Origin: SZUA-100 sp965248135
GTDB taxonomy: Bacteria; Pseudomonadota; Alphaproteobacteria; Rhizobiales; Rhizobiaceae
Assembly: GCA_965248135.1 (NCBI GenBank)
Contig: CBDFIN010000012.1
Location: 496,001 to 560,000 of the forward strand
Direction of reading: 5' to 3'
Length of the DNA stretch: 64,000 nucleotides
The notes beneath the pieces are model-generated. The model did no database searches and was not told where the DNA came from. It saw only the letters and a list, made by a program, of their open reading frames with translations. Position 1 is the first letter of the stretch; each line of letters begins with the position of its first letter. Below are positions 26,977-35,206 of this stretch, piece by piece. The translations under genes and the position numbers were made by a program.

Positions 26977-27199
26977 TTTCCCCACCTGTTGCCCCGCCGG
27001 TCTGTCCCAAGAGACAAGCCCCCACAGGGGGCGCAGGCGATTGGTTGGCAGAACGAGTGAGGCGACCGCAAGCGCTCGCACGGTGCTCCCTTCCAAGGAG
27101 CAATTTTTGTAACATCTTCCCTGATAAGGATAGTAGATGTTGTAAAAATAGAAAGAGGGCTTGCGGTCGCCTCGCGAGAGGCGGCAACAGGTGGGGAAA
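26977..27199. repeat. Three-level nested palindrome in the plasmid-like segment
   Basis: Arm A TTTCCCCACCTGTTGCC (26977-26993) is perfectly inverted at 27183-27199. Arm B GAGGCGACCGCAAGC (27059-27073) is perfectly inverted at 27159-27173. Arm C TTTTTGTAACATCT (27104-27117) is inverted with two mismatches at 27135-27148. A terminator-like hairpin (TGCTCC/GGAGCA then ATTTTT, about 27083-27108) lies between B and C. No protein fits. It could be a single-strand replication or transfer signal, a MITE or a structured RNA. It fills the gap between IS1380 and the toxin gene. Confidence 0.75.
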
Positions 27200-27263
27200 T
27201 CGTCTATGTTTTCTGGGACTTACAGAAAGCATAGGGTGTGGTTCTTAGTAACGACCCTTACAA

Positions 27264-27282
27264 GACCCCCTGTTAGGGGGTC
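27264..27282. terminator. Hairpin beyond the toxin gene
   Basis: GACCCCCT (27264-27271) pairs with AGGGGGTC (27275-27282) with a 3-nt loop. On the minus strand this is just past the toxin stop and could end the toxin-antitoxin transcript. Confidence 0.55.
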
Positions 27283-27303
27283 AAAATAGTCTTTTTGATG
27301 TTA

Positions 27304-27576
27304 TCAAAAGAGGTTTGAGTGCGTGTCGGTGCGCTCGAACTTGACGGTGTTTTCGTCGTCGTCCAGTAGGTAAATAAGTAACCAGTCGGGGGCGACATGG
27401 CACTCCCAACGCCCTGCATAATTTCCTGATAATTTGTGCGGGCGACATGTGGCTGGTAGCTCTTCGTCGTTTTCTATAAGTTGCATAACTGACTGTAGTT
27501 TGCTCATTTGCCAACCGCGTTTTGAACACGATTTAAAATCTTTACGAAATTTGTTGGAATAGAATGTTTGGCGCAT
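27304..27576 (-). CDS. YafQ-family toxin (RelE/ParE superfamily mRNA interferase)
   Basis: 90 residues. It starts MRQTFYSNKFRKDFKSC and keeps the family C-terminal half: LPATCRPHKLSGNYAGRWECHVAPDWLLIYLL and the catalytic His region ERTDTHSNLF. Family members cut mRNA at the ribosome. It is encoded 6 bp after the antitoxin gene, the usual order, in the plasmid-like segment, consistent with plasmid maintenance. Confidence 0.9.
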   Translation of the reverse strand: MRQTFYSNKFRKDFKSCSKRGWQMSKLQSVMQLIENDEELPATCRPHKLSGNYAGRWECHVAPDWLLIYLLDDDENTVKFERTDTHSNLF

Positions 27577-27582
27577 GCCTTC

Positions 27583-27891
27583 CTATTTATCAGATTCGGC
27601 TGCTAACTCCTTCTCCATTTCCTCAAAAAATATCGCAGACGAACTATAGGCTTTTAACCTGCCTGCTTTCTGATCTTCGTCGCTCTCTTTGAAAGCGGCG
27701 ATTGTCTCAGCATTTGGAATACGGGCGTCAAACGGTAATCCCTGGCGCATTACAAGCTGGCGGAAAGTCATAGCTATAAAGTCTGACGTTGAAAGACCGA
27801 GCTGTTTTAAAACAGACTCGCCTTCGTCTTTGAGTTCGGGTTCCACTCGCGCTCGTATCATTGCTGATTTTGTCATTGTTAAAACATTCAT
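27583..27891 (-). CDS. RelB/DinJ-family antitoxin
   Basis: 102 residues with an N-terminal ribbon-helix-helix: MTKSAMIRARVEPELKDEGESVLKQLGLSTSDFIAMTFRQLV. The C-terminus is acidic and flexible, and would wrap the toxin. The start may be MTKSAM (residue 6) instead of MNVLTM. It is the first gene of a two-gene operon with the YafQ-like toxin and probably autoregulates. Confidence 0.88.
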   Translation of the reverse strand: MNVLTMTKSAMIRARVEPELKDEGESVLKQLGLSTSDFIAMTFRQLVMRQGLPFDARIPNAETIAAFKESDEDQKAGRLKAYSSSAIFFEEMEKELAAESDK

Positions 27892-28060
27892 ATGCTATTG
27901 GTTATATCGCAGTATTGTAGCACATATGGGGAACAATGCAAGGCACAAGGTGCTATTCGAGAGGAAGTAGCTTAGCCGAAACCGCCCGAGTTCTGACAAT
28001 TTGCCGACGGCCTGGAATACAATGTCTAGTAATGATGTAGTGGTTTTTCTTGTAGAATAT

Positions 28061-29107
28061 CTATATAATAAAAATCTGTATTAAAGTAATTATGACGTAT
28101 AGACTTGATAGTAGAACAATCAAACCCAATATAATATTTGCGACTGACATAGATGTAATTTTAGTTATCACATCAAATTTTACTGCAAAAGGACTTTTTG
28201 CCTCTTCTATTATTTTATTTTCATTAATTTCTTTAAATAAGCTATTTAAATAGCAATATTCACCAAGTACTAATTTATGGAGAAAGTAAAATGCAATAAA
28301 ACCAACTAAGACAGCTGATATAATCCCAATAAATCCAGTCTTCGAAGTTAATATATAATCTATGTAATTAACAATAGTATGATAAATTGCAATTGAACTG
28401 CTTTCCAAAAAACCTAACGTAAAAATAGCTACATCTACTACAAAGTAATGAAACAAAGAGTCGAGAAAATTCATCGCGACATTGTCAAAAAATAGTGTAT
28501 TCCATTCATATTTATATCGAAAATACATAACTCCATATGCAGAAATCACTAGTAGCCAATAATATTTTCGGTCATCTGCAATATTGATACGAACCTTGAT
28601 AATCTTTAGTCGTTTCAACGTGACCCAAATATATTTAACAAATCGTCCGACTTTTTGACTGGCACGACCTAAGTAACCCTTTTTGCCTTCTGTAGGGGTT
28701 GCTGCTACGCTATTTTGTGTATCTCCTGTAACAGAAGCTTTATTAATTTTGGAGGTAGGACTAGAATTATTATATAATTTTTTTTTACGTTCGGTTAACC
28801 ATGCATAGGTTAAGTAAGCGGTAGATAACGCCACAATTAACCCAAAGAATCTTACGGGATAATTTGGGAAAGAAAATAACGACCAAATAATACCTAAATA
28901 AAATGCGCCGGGAAAGATTGTTAAAGTAATGAAAGGTAGTAAAAAAGAGGTCAATGTAAAAAAAATTTGCCAAAAAGATAGTGTAGTTTCTTTTATTACA
29001 TGGCCAATTAGGTTGTGTATTCCGTCTTGTTCTTTTTTTACTGCATCAGTGCTATACTTTATGCGGTCAATAATGACATTTCGCAAGCTACCGGAGTTTT
29101 TTTTCAT
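28061..29107 (-). CDS. AT-rich polytopic membrane protein, unknown function
   Basis: The ATG at 29105-29107 (MKKNSGSLRNVIIDR) is preferred; a TTG four codons earlier also fits. About 348 residues with a short N-terminal soluble part, two to three membrane spans by residue 100, a basic cytoplasmic loop (about 110-175), then four or five more spans to the hydrophobic C-terminus. Base composition is much more AT-rich than the chromosomal genes, indicating transfer. I recognise no domain. Its start codon overlaps that of the divergent small gene at 29106. Confidence 0.6.
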   Translation of the reverse strand: MKKNSGSLRNVIIDRIKYSTDAVKKEQDGIHNLIGHVIKETTLSFWQIFFTLTSFLLPFITLTIFPGAFYLGIIWSLFSFPNYPVRFFGLIVALSTAYLTYAWLTERKKKLYNNSSPTSKINKASVTGDTQNSVAATPTEGKKGYLGRASQKVGRFVKYIWVTLKRLKIIKVRINIADDRKYYWLLVISAYGVMYFRYKYEWNTLFFDNVAMNFLDSLFHYFVVDVAIFTLGFLESSSIAIYHTIVNYIDYILTSKTGFIGIISAVLVGFIAFYFLHKLVLGEYCYLNSLFKEINENKIIEEAKSPFAVKFDVITKITSMSVANIILGLIVLLSSLYVIITLIQIFII

Positions 29108-29282
29108 GACTAGAACCAAACATTTGTTGGCGATTTGTGCAATCAGTTTTGTGCTGCTTGCAGAGTTCTTTCGGATAGGTATGGAGGTATTTTCTATAAC
29201 TTCATTATTTCTATACTTTCTTTGCTATGCCGCTACGGTTGCATTTCTGAAGAGCGTCCGAGTTGAGGACGACTTGGATTGA
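29106..29282 (+). CDS. Small membrane protein (58 aa)
   Basis: MTRTKHLLAICAISFVLLAEFFRIG then a second hydrophobic stretch (VFSITSLFLYFLCYAATVAFL) and an acidic tail VEDDLD, giving two predicted spans. GGAG lies about 10 nt upstream. A strong terminator follows at 29302. Its ATG shares the CATG tetranucleotide with the divergent gene's ATG. Function unknown. Confidence 0.55.
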   Translation: MTRTKHLLAICAISFVLLAEFFRIGMEVFSITSLFLYFLCYAATVAFLKSVRVEDDLD

Positions 29283-29301
29283 GAAATCCCTGCAGCTTTT
29301 T

Positions 29302-29330
29302 AAAGCCCCATTTTGTACATGGGGCTTTTT
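29302..29330 (+). terminator. Rho-independent terminator
   Basis: AAAGCCCCAT pairs with ATGGGGCTTT across a TTTGTAC-type loop, then a T run. It lies between the small membrane gene and the convergent tyrosine recombinase and may serve both. Confidence 0.85.
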
Positions 29331-29355
29331 ATTAAGTATTGAAAAGAATGTAAAC

Positions 29356-30339
29356 TTAATACCCCATCTTCAAACTCGCGCTCTCCCTGTGCTTGGTAAC
29401 CGTATGATTGTATCCCTCCGTCGTTGTAATTGACGCATGTCCAACGGTTTTTTGAATTGCCTCACCCTGCACACCAGCTATATAGGCTTCGGTAATCATG
29501 GTGGCACGCGCCACGTGGGGGTAGACCCCCTCGGGCAGACCAGCCGCACGGGCGTACTTGTCGAATAGGCGGTAGAACTGAATACGGGTTATGGATTGAG
29601 CAGGTTTGCCATTTTTGACGGGTTGAAAGAGAAAAGATTCCGGGTTGTCTCCATGTCCTGCAACTTCCAAATACTCCCGAATGGCCTTAGCACATTCTGG
29701 GTGAATGGCGACGGTATTATGCTTGTTGCCCTTAATGGTGAAGTCCAGCACCGTATAATCACGGTCAAAACGCACGTGCTTGATTTTAAGGCGTCCAGGT
29801 TCGGAGCAACGAGCGCCTGTATAGAAATATATGTGCAGCAAAGCGCGGTCGCGCAAACCTTGCAAGGTTTTGGTATTTGGCACATCAAGCATGGCGCGTA
29901 CCTGCTTACGAGTAAGAGAAGGGGATTTGCCCGCACCAATTCCGGCGTTGCCGGTTTTTGGCCGCTTTACCGCTGTTACCGGATTTTGCACGGCAAGCTG
30001 ATTGTCGGTTAGATGCTTGAAGAGGGAAGAGAGGGCAGAAAGACGGTTGGCAATTGACGCCTGAGACAGTCCTGAGCGCTCCATGGCACTGCGCCACTCA
30101 ATGACGTGCGCCTGAGAGATGCCATAAAGCTCATCGGGCGTCTCAATGCCAATGGTGGCAATAAAAGATGCAACAGCACGTTTGTAGGCCTGGCGGGTGT
30201 TCTGGGATGCAAAATTTGCCAGCCAGACATTCTCGGCGCGGATGTTCTTTAGAACATCAAACACGCGGCCAGTTGCAAGCTCTCCGTGTTTTGGCTCTAT
30301 TAGCGTCAATGGGTTGTCCTTTTCGGGAATGTCTTTCAC
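29356..30339 (-). CDS. Tyrosine recombinase (phage integrase/XerC-like)
   Basis: 327 residues. A SAM-like N-terminal core-binding domain (SQNTRQAYKRAVASFIATIG to about 125) precedes the catalytic domain. Residues visible are Arg in YFTGARCSEPGRL-type (YTGARCSEPGRLKI), HxxR as HVARATMITEAY, His in VGHASITTTEGY, and the Tyr nucleophile in EGYNH. It would integrate or resolve the plasmid-like element. The Arg block has Cys-Ser-Glu-Pro in place of the commoner R-SEL, a small deviation. Confidence 0.88.
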   Translation of the reverse strand: MKDIPEKDNPLTLIEPKHGELATGRVFDVLKNIRAENVWLANFASQNTRQAYKRAVASFIATIGIETPDELYGISQAHVIEWRSAMERSGLSQASIANRLSALSSLFKHLTDNQLAVQNPVTAVKRPKTGNAGIGAGKSPSLTRKQVRAMLDVPNTKTLQGLRDRALLHIYFYTGARCSEPGRLKIKHVRFDRDYTVLDFTIKGNKHNTVAIHPECAKAIREYLEVAGHGDNPESFLFQPVKNGKPAQSITRIQFYRLFDKYARAAGLPEGVYPHVARATMITEAYIAGVQGEAIQKTVGHASITTTEGYNHTVTKHRESASLKMGY

Positions 30340-30432
30340 AATGGAATTATAGCATAATATTGGTTACATAAAAAAGGTTATGTAACCTATTTTGAGGAAG
30401 ATTAAGGAAGATTAAATGGGCGGACTGATGGA

Positions 30433-31245
30433 ATGAAAGACTCGGATCAATTTGGTATAGGTGCCGTGATTTTCCTTCTACTTTTTGGATTGAGCTTTAT
30501 AATTTTTTTAGTCGCAGCAAGTAATGCACAGAACACTTCCGTTGAGGCTGGGTTATTACTTTTTTCTGCGGCCTGTATATCTGGATTAGGAAGTATATAC
30601 TTCGTTCTTATTGCTATTTACACAGACAAATACGAAAAATATAATGAAGATGTCATTGGAAATCACAATAAAATTTTGTGGGAATTTGAGGTATTTAAAA
30701 CTTCTGATTCCGAGCTTCCATGGTTAGAGTGGGTTGTGTCTGCTCCCAGTGGACTTAAATTTCATGTATACCGAGTGGTTGGTCGCGCTCCGTTAAGCGT
30801 ACAGGGAATAAACGACAAAGACAGTACGTGTATAGTATCACTAACAGGTAATGATAGTACTCAAAAAGGAAATTTCATTGATAGAGAAGCACCAAAAGGG
30901 CAAATATTCTATCTAGCAACTTTGTGGGGAACTTACGAAAAGGACTACGCGCTTGCAGCAGAGGACTTTCAATTGACAACAGAACTCAAATTTAAAAAAG
31001 TAGAAGACAAATTCGATGAGCAAAAAATTATTGATTATTATTACAAGGGTGCCAACCCCACTGGGAAAAGGAGCAAAAGTGTAAAAGACTACAGTAATGA
31101 AATTCGCGGAAATATAGTAAGAAGGAAAATCAGCGCTCGAGAATTGGAGGCCGAAAGATCTGCGATAATAAATGATCCTTCCCTATCGAGCTCTGAAAAA
31201 AAGGAATTCATAACGCGGCTGGAAAGCAGCGTTGAGCCGGATTAA
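30433..31245 (+). CDS. Membrane-anchored protein with cytoplasmic domain, unknown function
   Basis: 270 residues. Two N-terminal transmembrane helices (GAVIFLLLFGLSFIIFLVAA and AGLLLFSAACISGLGSIYFVLIAIY) are followed by a soluble domain of about 200 residues rich in charged residues, with a predicted helical C-terminus (KKEFITRLESS). AT-rich. It is followed by a strong terminator. I recognise no family. Confidence 0.6.
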   Translation: MKDSDQFGIGAVIFLLLFGLSFIIFLVAASNAQNTSVEAGLLLFSAACISGLGSIYFVLIAIYTDKYEKYNEDVIGNHNKILWEFEVFKTSDSELPWLEWVVSAPSGLKFHVYRVVGRAPLSVQGINDKDSTCIVSLTGNDSTQKGNFIDREAPKGQIFYLATLWGTYEKDYALAAEDFQLTTELKFKKVEDKFDEQKIIDYYYKGANPTGKRSKSVKDYSNEIRGNIVRRKISARELEAERSAIINDPSLSSSEKKEFITRLESSVEPD

Positions 31246-31249
31246 GAAA

Positions 31250-31272
31250 AACCCGCCAGTTGGGGCGGGTTT
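31250..31272 (+). terminator. Rho-independent terminator
   Basis: AACCCGCC pairs with GGCGGGTT around AGTTG(G), just after the stop at 31245. Confidence 0.8.
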
Positions 31273-31291
31273 AATGTCAATCGATGTTCGG

Positions 31292-31480
31292 CTACATATA
31301 GTCGAACATAATGATTGCCTCGCAAAGCAAGACAGCGAAACCGAGAATTGCGATTGTAAGCTTGAATCGAGTAGGGTTGTTTTTCGGAAAAACAGGCTCC
31401 CAAGCGTCAAGCCGCTCTCTCATTTCTCGAACCTCTATGCGGGTCTGCTCTTGGTCGATGTGAGGGAATGTGCGCTGCAT
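31292..31480 (-). CDS. Small single-pass membrane protein in cassette 1
   Basis: 62 residues beginning MQRTFPHIDQEQTRIEV, a charged N-terminal half, then one membrane span (FKLTIAILGFAVLLCEAIIMF) near the C-terminus. The SD is AGGAGG, 5 nt before the ATG. A promoter TTGACT-17-TACTAT (31563-31591, minus strand) lies 80 nt upstream. The leader, SD and first three codons sit in a 121-bp block repeated at 32815-32935 before a different small peptide. Confidence 0.7.
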   Translation of the reverse strand: MQRTFPHIDQEQTRIEVREMRERLDAWEPVFPKNNPTRFKLTIAILGFAVLLCEAIIMFDYM

Positions 31481-31593
31481 AATAACCTCCTATGCAATGT
31501 GGTTGAGAGCCAAGTAAATTTACCGGACTCTCCCCCACACAGCATCGGGGCTATTGGTGTAAATAGTACAATAAAACAATAGGTTAGTCAAGT
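31473..31593 (-). promoter_or_regulatory. 121-bp direct repeat, copy 1: sigma70-type promoter, structured leader and SD
   Basis: On the minus strand it holds -35 TTGACT (31586-31591), 17-bp spacer, -10 TACTAT (31563-31568), a GC hairpin (CCCC...GGGG), an AGAG...CTCT pairing, then AGGAGG and ATG. Copy 2 at 32815-32935 differs by a single base over 121 bp. Confidence 0.8.
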
Positions 31594-31618
31594 TAATAAT
31601 GGTTTGGAGGTCTGACGC

Positions 31619-32746
31619 ATGATTGAGATTGCTGCCGCATTAATCGCTATTGTAACCGGCTTGGTTGGCATGCTCCATTTTTTCAGGCAACGTCAGTATT
31701 CAACACATAAAATATCTGTAAAAATTGGACCTGAAAATATGGGCGACGGGAATGCGAAATTGCTTCCACTTTCTCGTGATTATAGCAAATCAAGGCCATC
31801 CTTCTTTATTATTGGAGCGGAACACAAGAAAAGGAGAAAAAACCTGCATGTTATCCGTTATGTAATAAATAATTTTGGCGGCGCTGCAATGAAGAATGTT
31901 CAGATACTGTTGTCATACAACTCCTATTTTGCCGTACAAAATGAATTTATAGAAGAAATAACACCAAACAAATATAAAGAAGAAGTTACAAAAATTGGGA
32001 AAAAAAGGAAAGTCCAAATCAACCAGCTTGGTGGCGCATGTATAATATTCGAATTTCCGCACATAAGGCCAGGAGAACAAATAATATTTGACGATGTTCT
32101 AAAATTTGACGGAGGAAAGCCGCATCTTAATAATACATTTTGGCAAAATGGTATTAATAATATAGAGTGCAATTTTGAAAATAAAAAAACTATACAATAT
32201 TTTGTTCCTATTACATTAAGCATTCTAATGGAAAATGGCAATAGATTTGATAGAAATGTATTCTATATTAAAAGTAATTTGAAGCATGATGAGCGGGCAA
32301 TAGGAACAATATTGGCAGATATTGAAGATGCGTTTTGGTTTGGATTTGTTCCGAATGAGCTCTGCCAAAAAGAATGTCTCGGTCTAAACCCTCTACTCGC
32401 ACTCATTCACAAAAAAATGGGAAAAAGCGGCAGGTTGGGATGGCGGCGAAGTATGTACAGATATGAATCGGGGTACTATTTTACAACACTACAGCACGAG
32501 GTAAGGACAAAAAATGGCACTAAATATAACCAGGATTCTCAATTTCAGTATTCAATGCAAAGAGTGCCACTAGACTTGCCGAACTGTGATTACTCATCGA
32601 TGCCAAGCTATGTGGACAGCCATATGAAGTTAATGATGTGGCTAGGATATTTTTCCAAAGAAATGCAGGAGAACCTACTTGACTCCGGCAAAAAAAGAGC
32701 CCGTGAAAAAATCAACGAGCTCCGCTGCCTCATATTTAGGAAATGA
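31619..32746 (+). CDS. AT-rich membrane-anchored protein, unknown function
   Basis: 375 residues; SD GGAGG lies 9 nt before the ATG. One N-terminal membrane helix (IEIAAALIAIVTGLVGMLHFF) is followed by a large cytoplasmic part with no recognised motif. There is a beta-rich middle (NFGGAAMKNVQILLSYN, PHIRPGEQIIF) and a Trp/Tyr-rich region (LGWRRSMYRYESGYYF). The whole gene is enclosed between the two copies of the 121-bp repeat, so gene and cassette may have been duplicated or inserted as a unit. Its low GC content suggests foreign origin. Confidence 0.6.
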   Translation: MIEIAAALIAIVTGLVGMLHFFRQRQYSTHKISVKIGPENMGDGNAKLLPLSRDYSKSRPSFFIIGAEHKKRRKNLHVIRYVINNFGGAAMKNVQILLSYNSYFAVQNEFIEEITPNKYKEEVTKIGKKRKVQINQLGGACIIFEFPHIRPGEQIIFDDVLKFDGGKPHLNNTFWQNGINNIECNFENKKTIQYFVPITLSILMENGNRFDRNVFYIKSNLKHDERAIGTILADIEDAFWFGFVPNELCQKECLGLNPLLALIHKKMGKSGRLGWRRSMYRYESGYYFTTLQHEVRTKNGTKYNQDSQFQYSMQRVPLDLPNCDYSSMPSYVDSHMKLMMWLGYFSKEMQENLLDSGKKRAREKINELRCLIFRK

Positions 32747-32822
32747 AGCGTATTAGTTCAATCATGCCCATGAAAAAGAGCAAAATGGACGAAAAGAGCC
32801 AGAAATAGGATAATCGCTGCAT
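32736..32822 (-). CDS. 28-residue hydrophobic peptide in cassette 2
   Basis: The second copy of the repeat supplies the same promoter, leader, AGGAGG and ATG-CAG-CG start. The frame then reads MQRLSYFWLFSSILLFFMGM and ends after IELIRFIS at TAA (32736-32738). It is a single membrane span, like type I toxin peptides or small membrane regulators, and overlaps the 3' end of the opposing gene by 11 bp. No homology is claimed. Confidence 0.5.
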   Translation of the reverse strand: MQRLSYFWLFSSILLFFMGMIELIRFIS

Positions 32823-32935
32823 AATAACCTCCTATGCAATGTGGTTGAGAGCCAAGTAAATTTACCGGACTCTCCCCCACACAGCATCGGGGTTATTGGT
32901 GTAAATAGTACAATAAAACAATAGGTTAGTCAAGT
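32815..32935 (-). promoter_or_regulatory. 121-bp direct repeat, copy 2
   Basis: Identical to 31473-31593 but for one base. The -35 TTGACT is at 32928-32933 and the -10 TACTAT at 32905-32910 on the minus strand. The plus-strand GTG of the TraD-like gene begins at the last 2 bp of this repeat, so promoter and gene start overlap. Confidence 0.8.
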
Positions 32936-34742
32936 GTTTGGTAATTCCGAAATATGCATCGGCGAACTGTCGGACGGCACACAAAGCCTTATTTCCGAGG
33001 ACTTTGACCCAGAAATATATATCAACGAACGAGCGAGAGAGAGGCACATGCACGTCATTGGTGCAAATGGCTCTGGAAAGAGTCGTTTTTTGCGATCTCT
33101 CATTCAGCAAGATATAAGGAACAGCAAAGGGGTTTGCCTCATTGACCCGCACGGCACACTTTGCGACGATGTTGTGAAATGGCTAGCTGAACGACCATTA
33201 TTAGCAAAAAACAGGAATGTGCGACTTTTCAATATCGGCAAGGGAGAGGATATTCTACCTCTAAATCCCCTGGCTGTGGGTGATGTCAAGAACGAAACAT
33301 CGACAGTAGCGATGCGCCTTGCCGACGCAATTGGCCGATTGTTCACAGAAGAAGAATTGCAAAAACAGCCACTCACCTTTGAAGTGCTTATAATGCTTTT
33401 TGTTACGCTGGCAGAGCACGGCATGACACTTGCGGATTATCATATTTTGCTCAACCCGAAATACAAAGAGGAGCGCAAATACCTCGTAAACAAGCTGTAT
33501 AGTGCGAACACCAGGGAGCAATGGAAGCTGCTGGACAATTATAAAGATAATGAATTTGTGGAATATGTATCTAGTGTTTCGCGCCGTCTCTACACACTGC
33601 TTGAAAATCCAATAATCAATAAGACGTTTTCTGTTAAGAAGAACGCTTTTAATTTCCGTAGGGTAATGGACGAGGGGGATATTATCCTAATTAACCTACG
33701 CGACACAAAGCTGCTCGATCCCACGTCGGCGCAACTGCTTGGTCTCCTCCTGATATCTTCATTCTTCAACGCCTCAACTGTACGAGATAATTTAAAGCCC
33801 TTCTATCTCTACATTGACGAGGCGCATCGTTACCTCAGCGGGCGCATGGCAGAGATATTTGAGCAATGCCGAAAATACGGCTTGCACCTAATTCTTGCAC
33901 ACCAGAATCTTGGCCAATTGCGCGATGCCGGAGACCGTGTATTCAGCACGGTTATGAACGAAGCCGCGATAAAAGTTGTGTTTCGTATCAACGAGCCCAA
34001 CGACGCTGACTATATGGCGCGTACAGTATTTGGCTCCCGAGTTGATCCGAATAAGGTGAAGGACGTACTCACAAAACCAACGGTTGTGGGCTATACAATT
34101 GAGACCCTTACCAGCTACAGCGAGGCAGAAAGCTACTCAGAATTTGAAAGTGAAAGCACGGCAACAGGCACAGCCGAAAATTCTGGTATGAGTGTTACCC
34201 AACTCCCATCTCAAGATGCGCTTGGCAAAGCCTTAGAAACATTGACAGATACAAGCGGTACTGCATCAAGCACAATGCACGGCTCAACTGATGGTAGAGG
34301 CTCTTCGTGGTCTTCAGGTATGACGCATTCACCAACGGTATTACCGGTATACAAACCCACGGCCACGGCAACCTGGTCAGTTGAAGAGCAATTATTTGTT
34401 CTCTCAAATGAACTCTCTTCCCTCCCGATTCAATACGGTGTTATTTCTATAAAAGCTGCGGAAAAAAAGAAAAAAGACCAGCCAAAAGCGACTGAAACGC
34501 TGGAATTCAAGGCGCGAGATGTGCCAGACCTCCACACTCCAGACTTTATTGTTGAGGAATATCTCGAAGATATTCGCTATGAAAACCCCTACCTCCTCTC
34601 AAACAACGAAGCACTAAATTTGGTTGATAATCGACAAGAATCTTTGGTGCGTGAGTTAAAAAAAGAGGGGTCTATCCCAACAAAGGTACGTGAAGTCCCA
34701 CAGAATGAACCGCCCCGGGTTTACCGGAGGCTCCAAAGATAG
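32934..34742 (+). CDS. TraD/TraG-like (HerA-FtsK class) conjugation ATPase, 3' end displaced by Tn3-family transposon
   Basis: The GTG start reads MFGNSEICIGELSDGTQ. Walker A is GANGSGKS (residues 43-50), Walker B is YLYIDEAH (about 290). A conserved FGSRVDPNKVKDVL region follows, then a Ser/Thr-rich linker (about 395-460). It would pump DNA in conjugation or act as a coupling protein. The usual N-terminal membrane helices are absent, and the start lies exactly at the edge of the 121-bp repeat, so the N-terminus may have been lost. Native sequence ends at 34666; the last ~25 codons are transposon and IS3 end. The true 3' end is at 41016-41067. Confidence 0.85.
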   Translation: MFGNSEICIGELSDGTQSLISEDFDPEIYINERARERHMHVIGANGSGKSRFLRSLIQQDIRNSKGVCLIDPHGTLCDDVVKWLAERPLLAKNRNVRLFNIGKGEDILPLNPLAVGDVKNETSTVAMRLADAIGRLFTEEELQKQPLTFEVLIMLFVTLAEHGMTLADYHILLNPKYKEERKYLVNKLYSANTREQWKLLDNYKDNEFVEYVSSVSRRLYTLLENPIINKTFSVKKNAFNFRRVMDEGDIILINLRDTKLLDPTSAQLLGLLLISSFFNASTVRDNLKPFYLYIDEAHRYLSGRMAEIFEQCRKYGLHLILAHQNLGQLRDAGDRVFSTVMNEAAIKVVFRINEPNDADYMARTVFGSRVDPNKVKDVLTKPTVVGYTIETLTSYSEAESYSEFESESTATGTAENSGMSVTQLPSQDALGKALETLTDTSGTASSTMHGSTDGRGSSWSSGMTHSPTVLPVYKPTATATWSVEEQLFVLSNELSSLPIQYGVISIKAAEKKKKDQPKATETLEFKARDVPDLHTPDFIVEEYLEDIRYENPYLLSNNEALNLVDNRQESLVRELKKEGSIPTKVREVPQNEPPRVYRRLQR

Positions 34743-34756
34743 GATAATTTGGAGCT

Positions 34757-35131
34757 ATGGAAAAGAACAAGAGATCGAAGAGATATTCACCTGAAGTGCG
34801 TGCGCGTGCCGTTCGGATGGTGTTGGAACATCAACAAAATTATGACAGTCAGTGGTCGGCGATTTCTGCAATTGCACCCAAAATTGGCTGCACGGCAGAA
34901 ACGCTTCGCAAATGGCTTCGTCAGGAAGAGACGGACATTGGCTTGCGTGATGGCGTTACAAGCGATGAGCGCGAGCGCATCAAAGCGTTGGAACGCGAAG
35001 TCCGGGAATTGCGTCAGGCCAATGAAATTCTCAGGAAAGCGTCTCGCGTTGACCTTGTCACTCGAACCAATGGCGTTTTGGCGGTCAACTTTGCCCAGGC
35101 GGAGCGAGCCATGATTGTGGGCGCCCACTGA
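34757..35131 (+). CDS. IS3 OrfA (copy 1)
   Basis: 124 residues. An HTH_Tnp_1 domain (RYSPEVRARAVRMVLEHQ, IAPKIGCTAETLRKWLRQ) is followed by the leucine-zipper LEREVRELRQANEILRKAS. After KAS there is an unusual stretch (RVDLVTRTNGVLAVN) before FAQAE; relatives as I recall them run straight from KAS to FAQAE. Confidence 0.85.
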   Translation: MEKNKRSKRYSPEVRARAVRMVLEHQQNYDSQWSAISAIAPKIGCTAETLRKWLRQEETDIGLRDGVTSDERERIKALEREVRELRQANEILRKASRVDLVTRTNGVLAVNFAQAERAMIVGAH

Positions 35132-35206
35132 GAAGATGAAGATGTTTATCGATGATCATCGTGATGATCACGGGCCACTGTTATATTCTGGCCAATCTGC
35201 AAGGTT

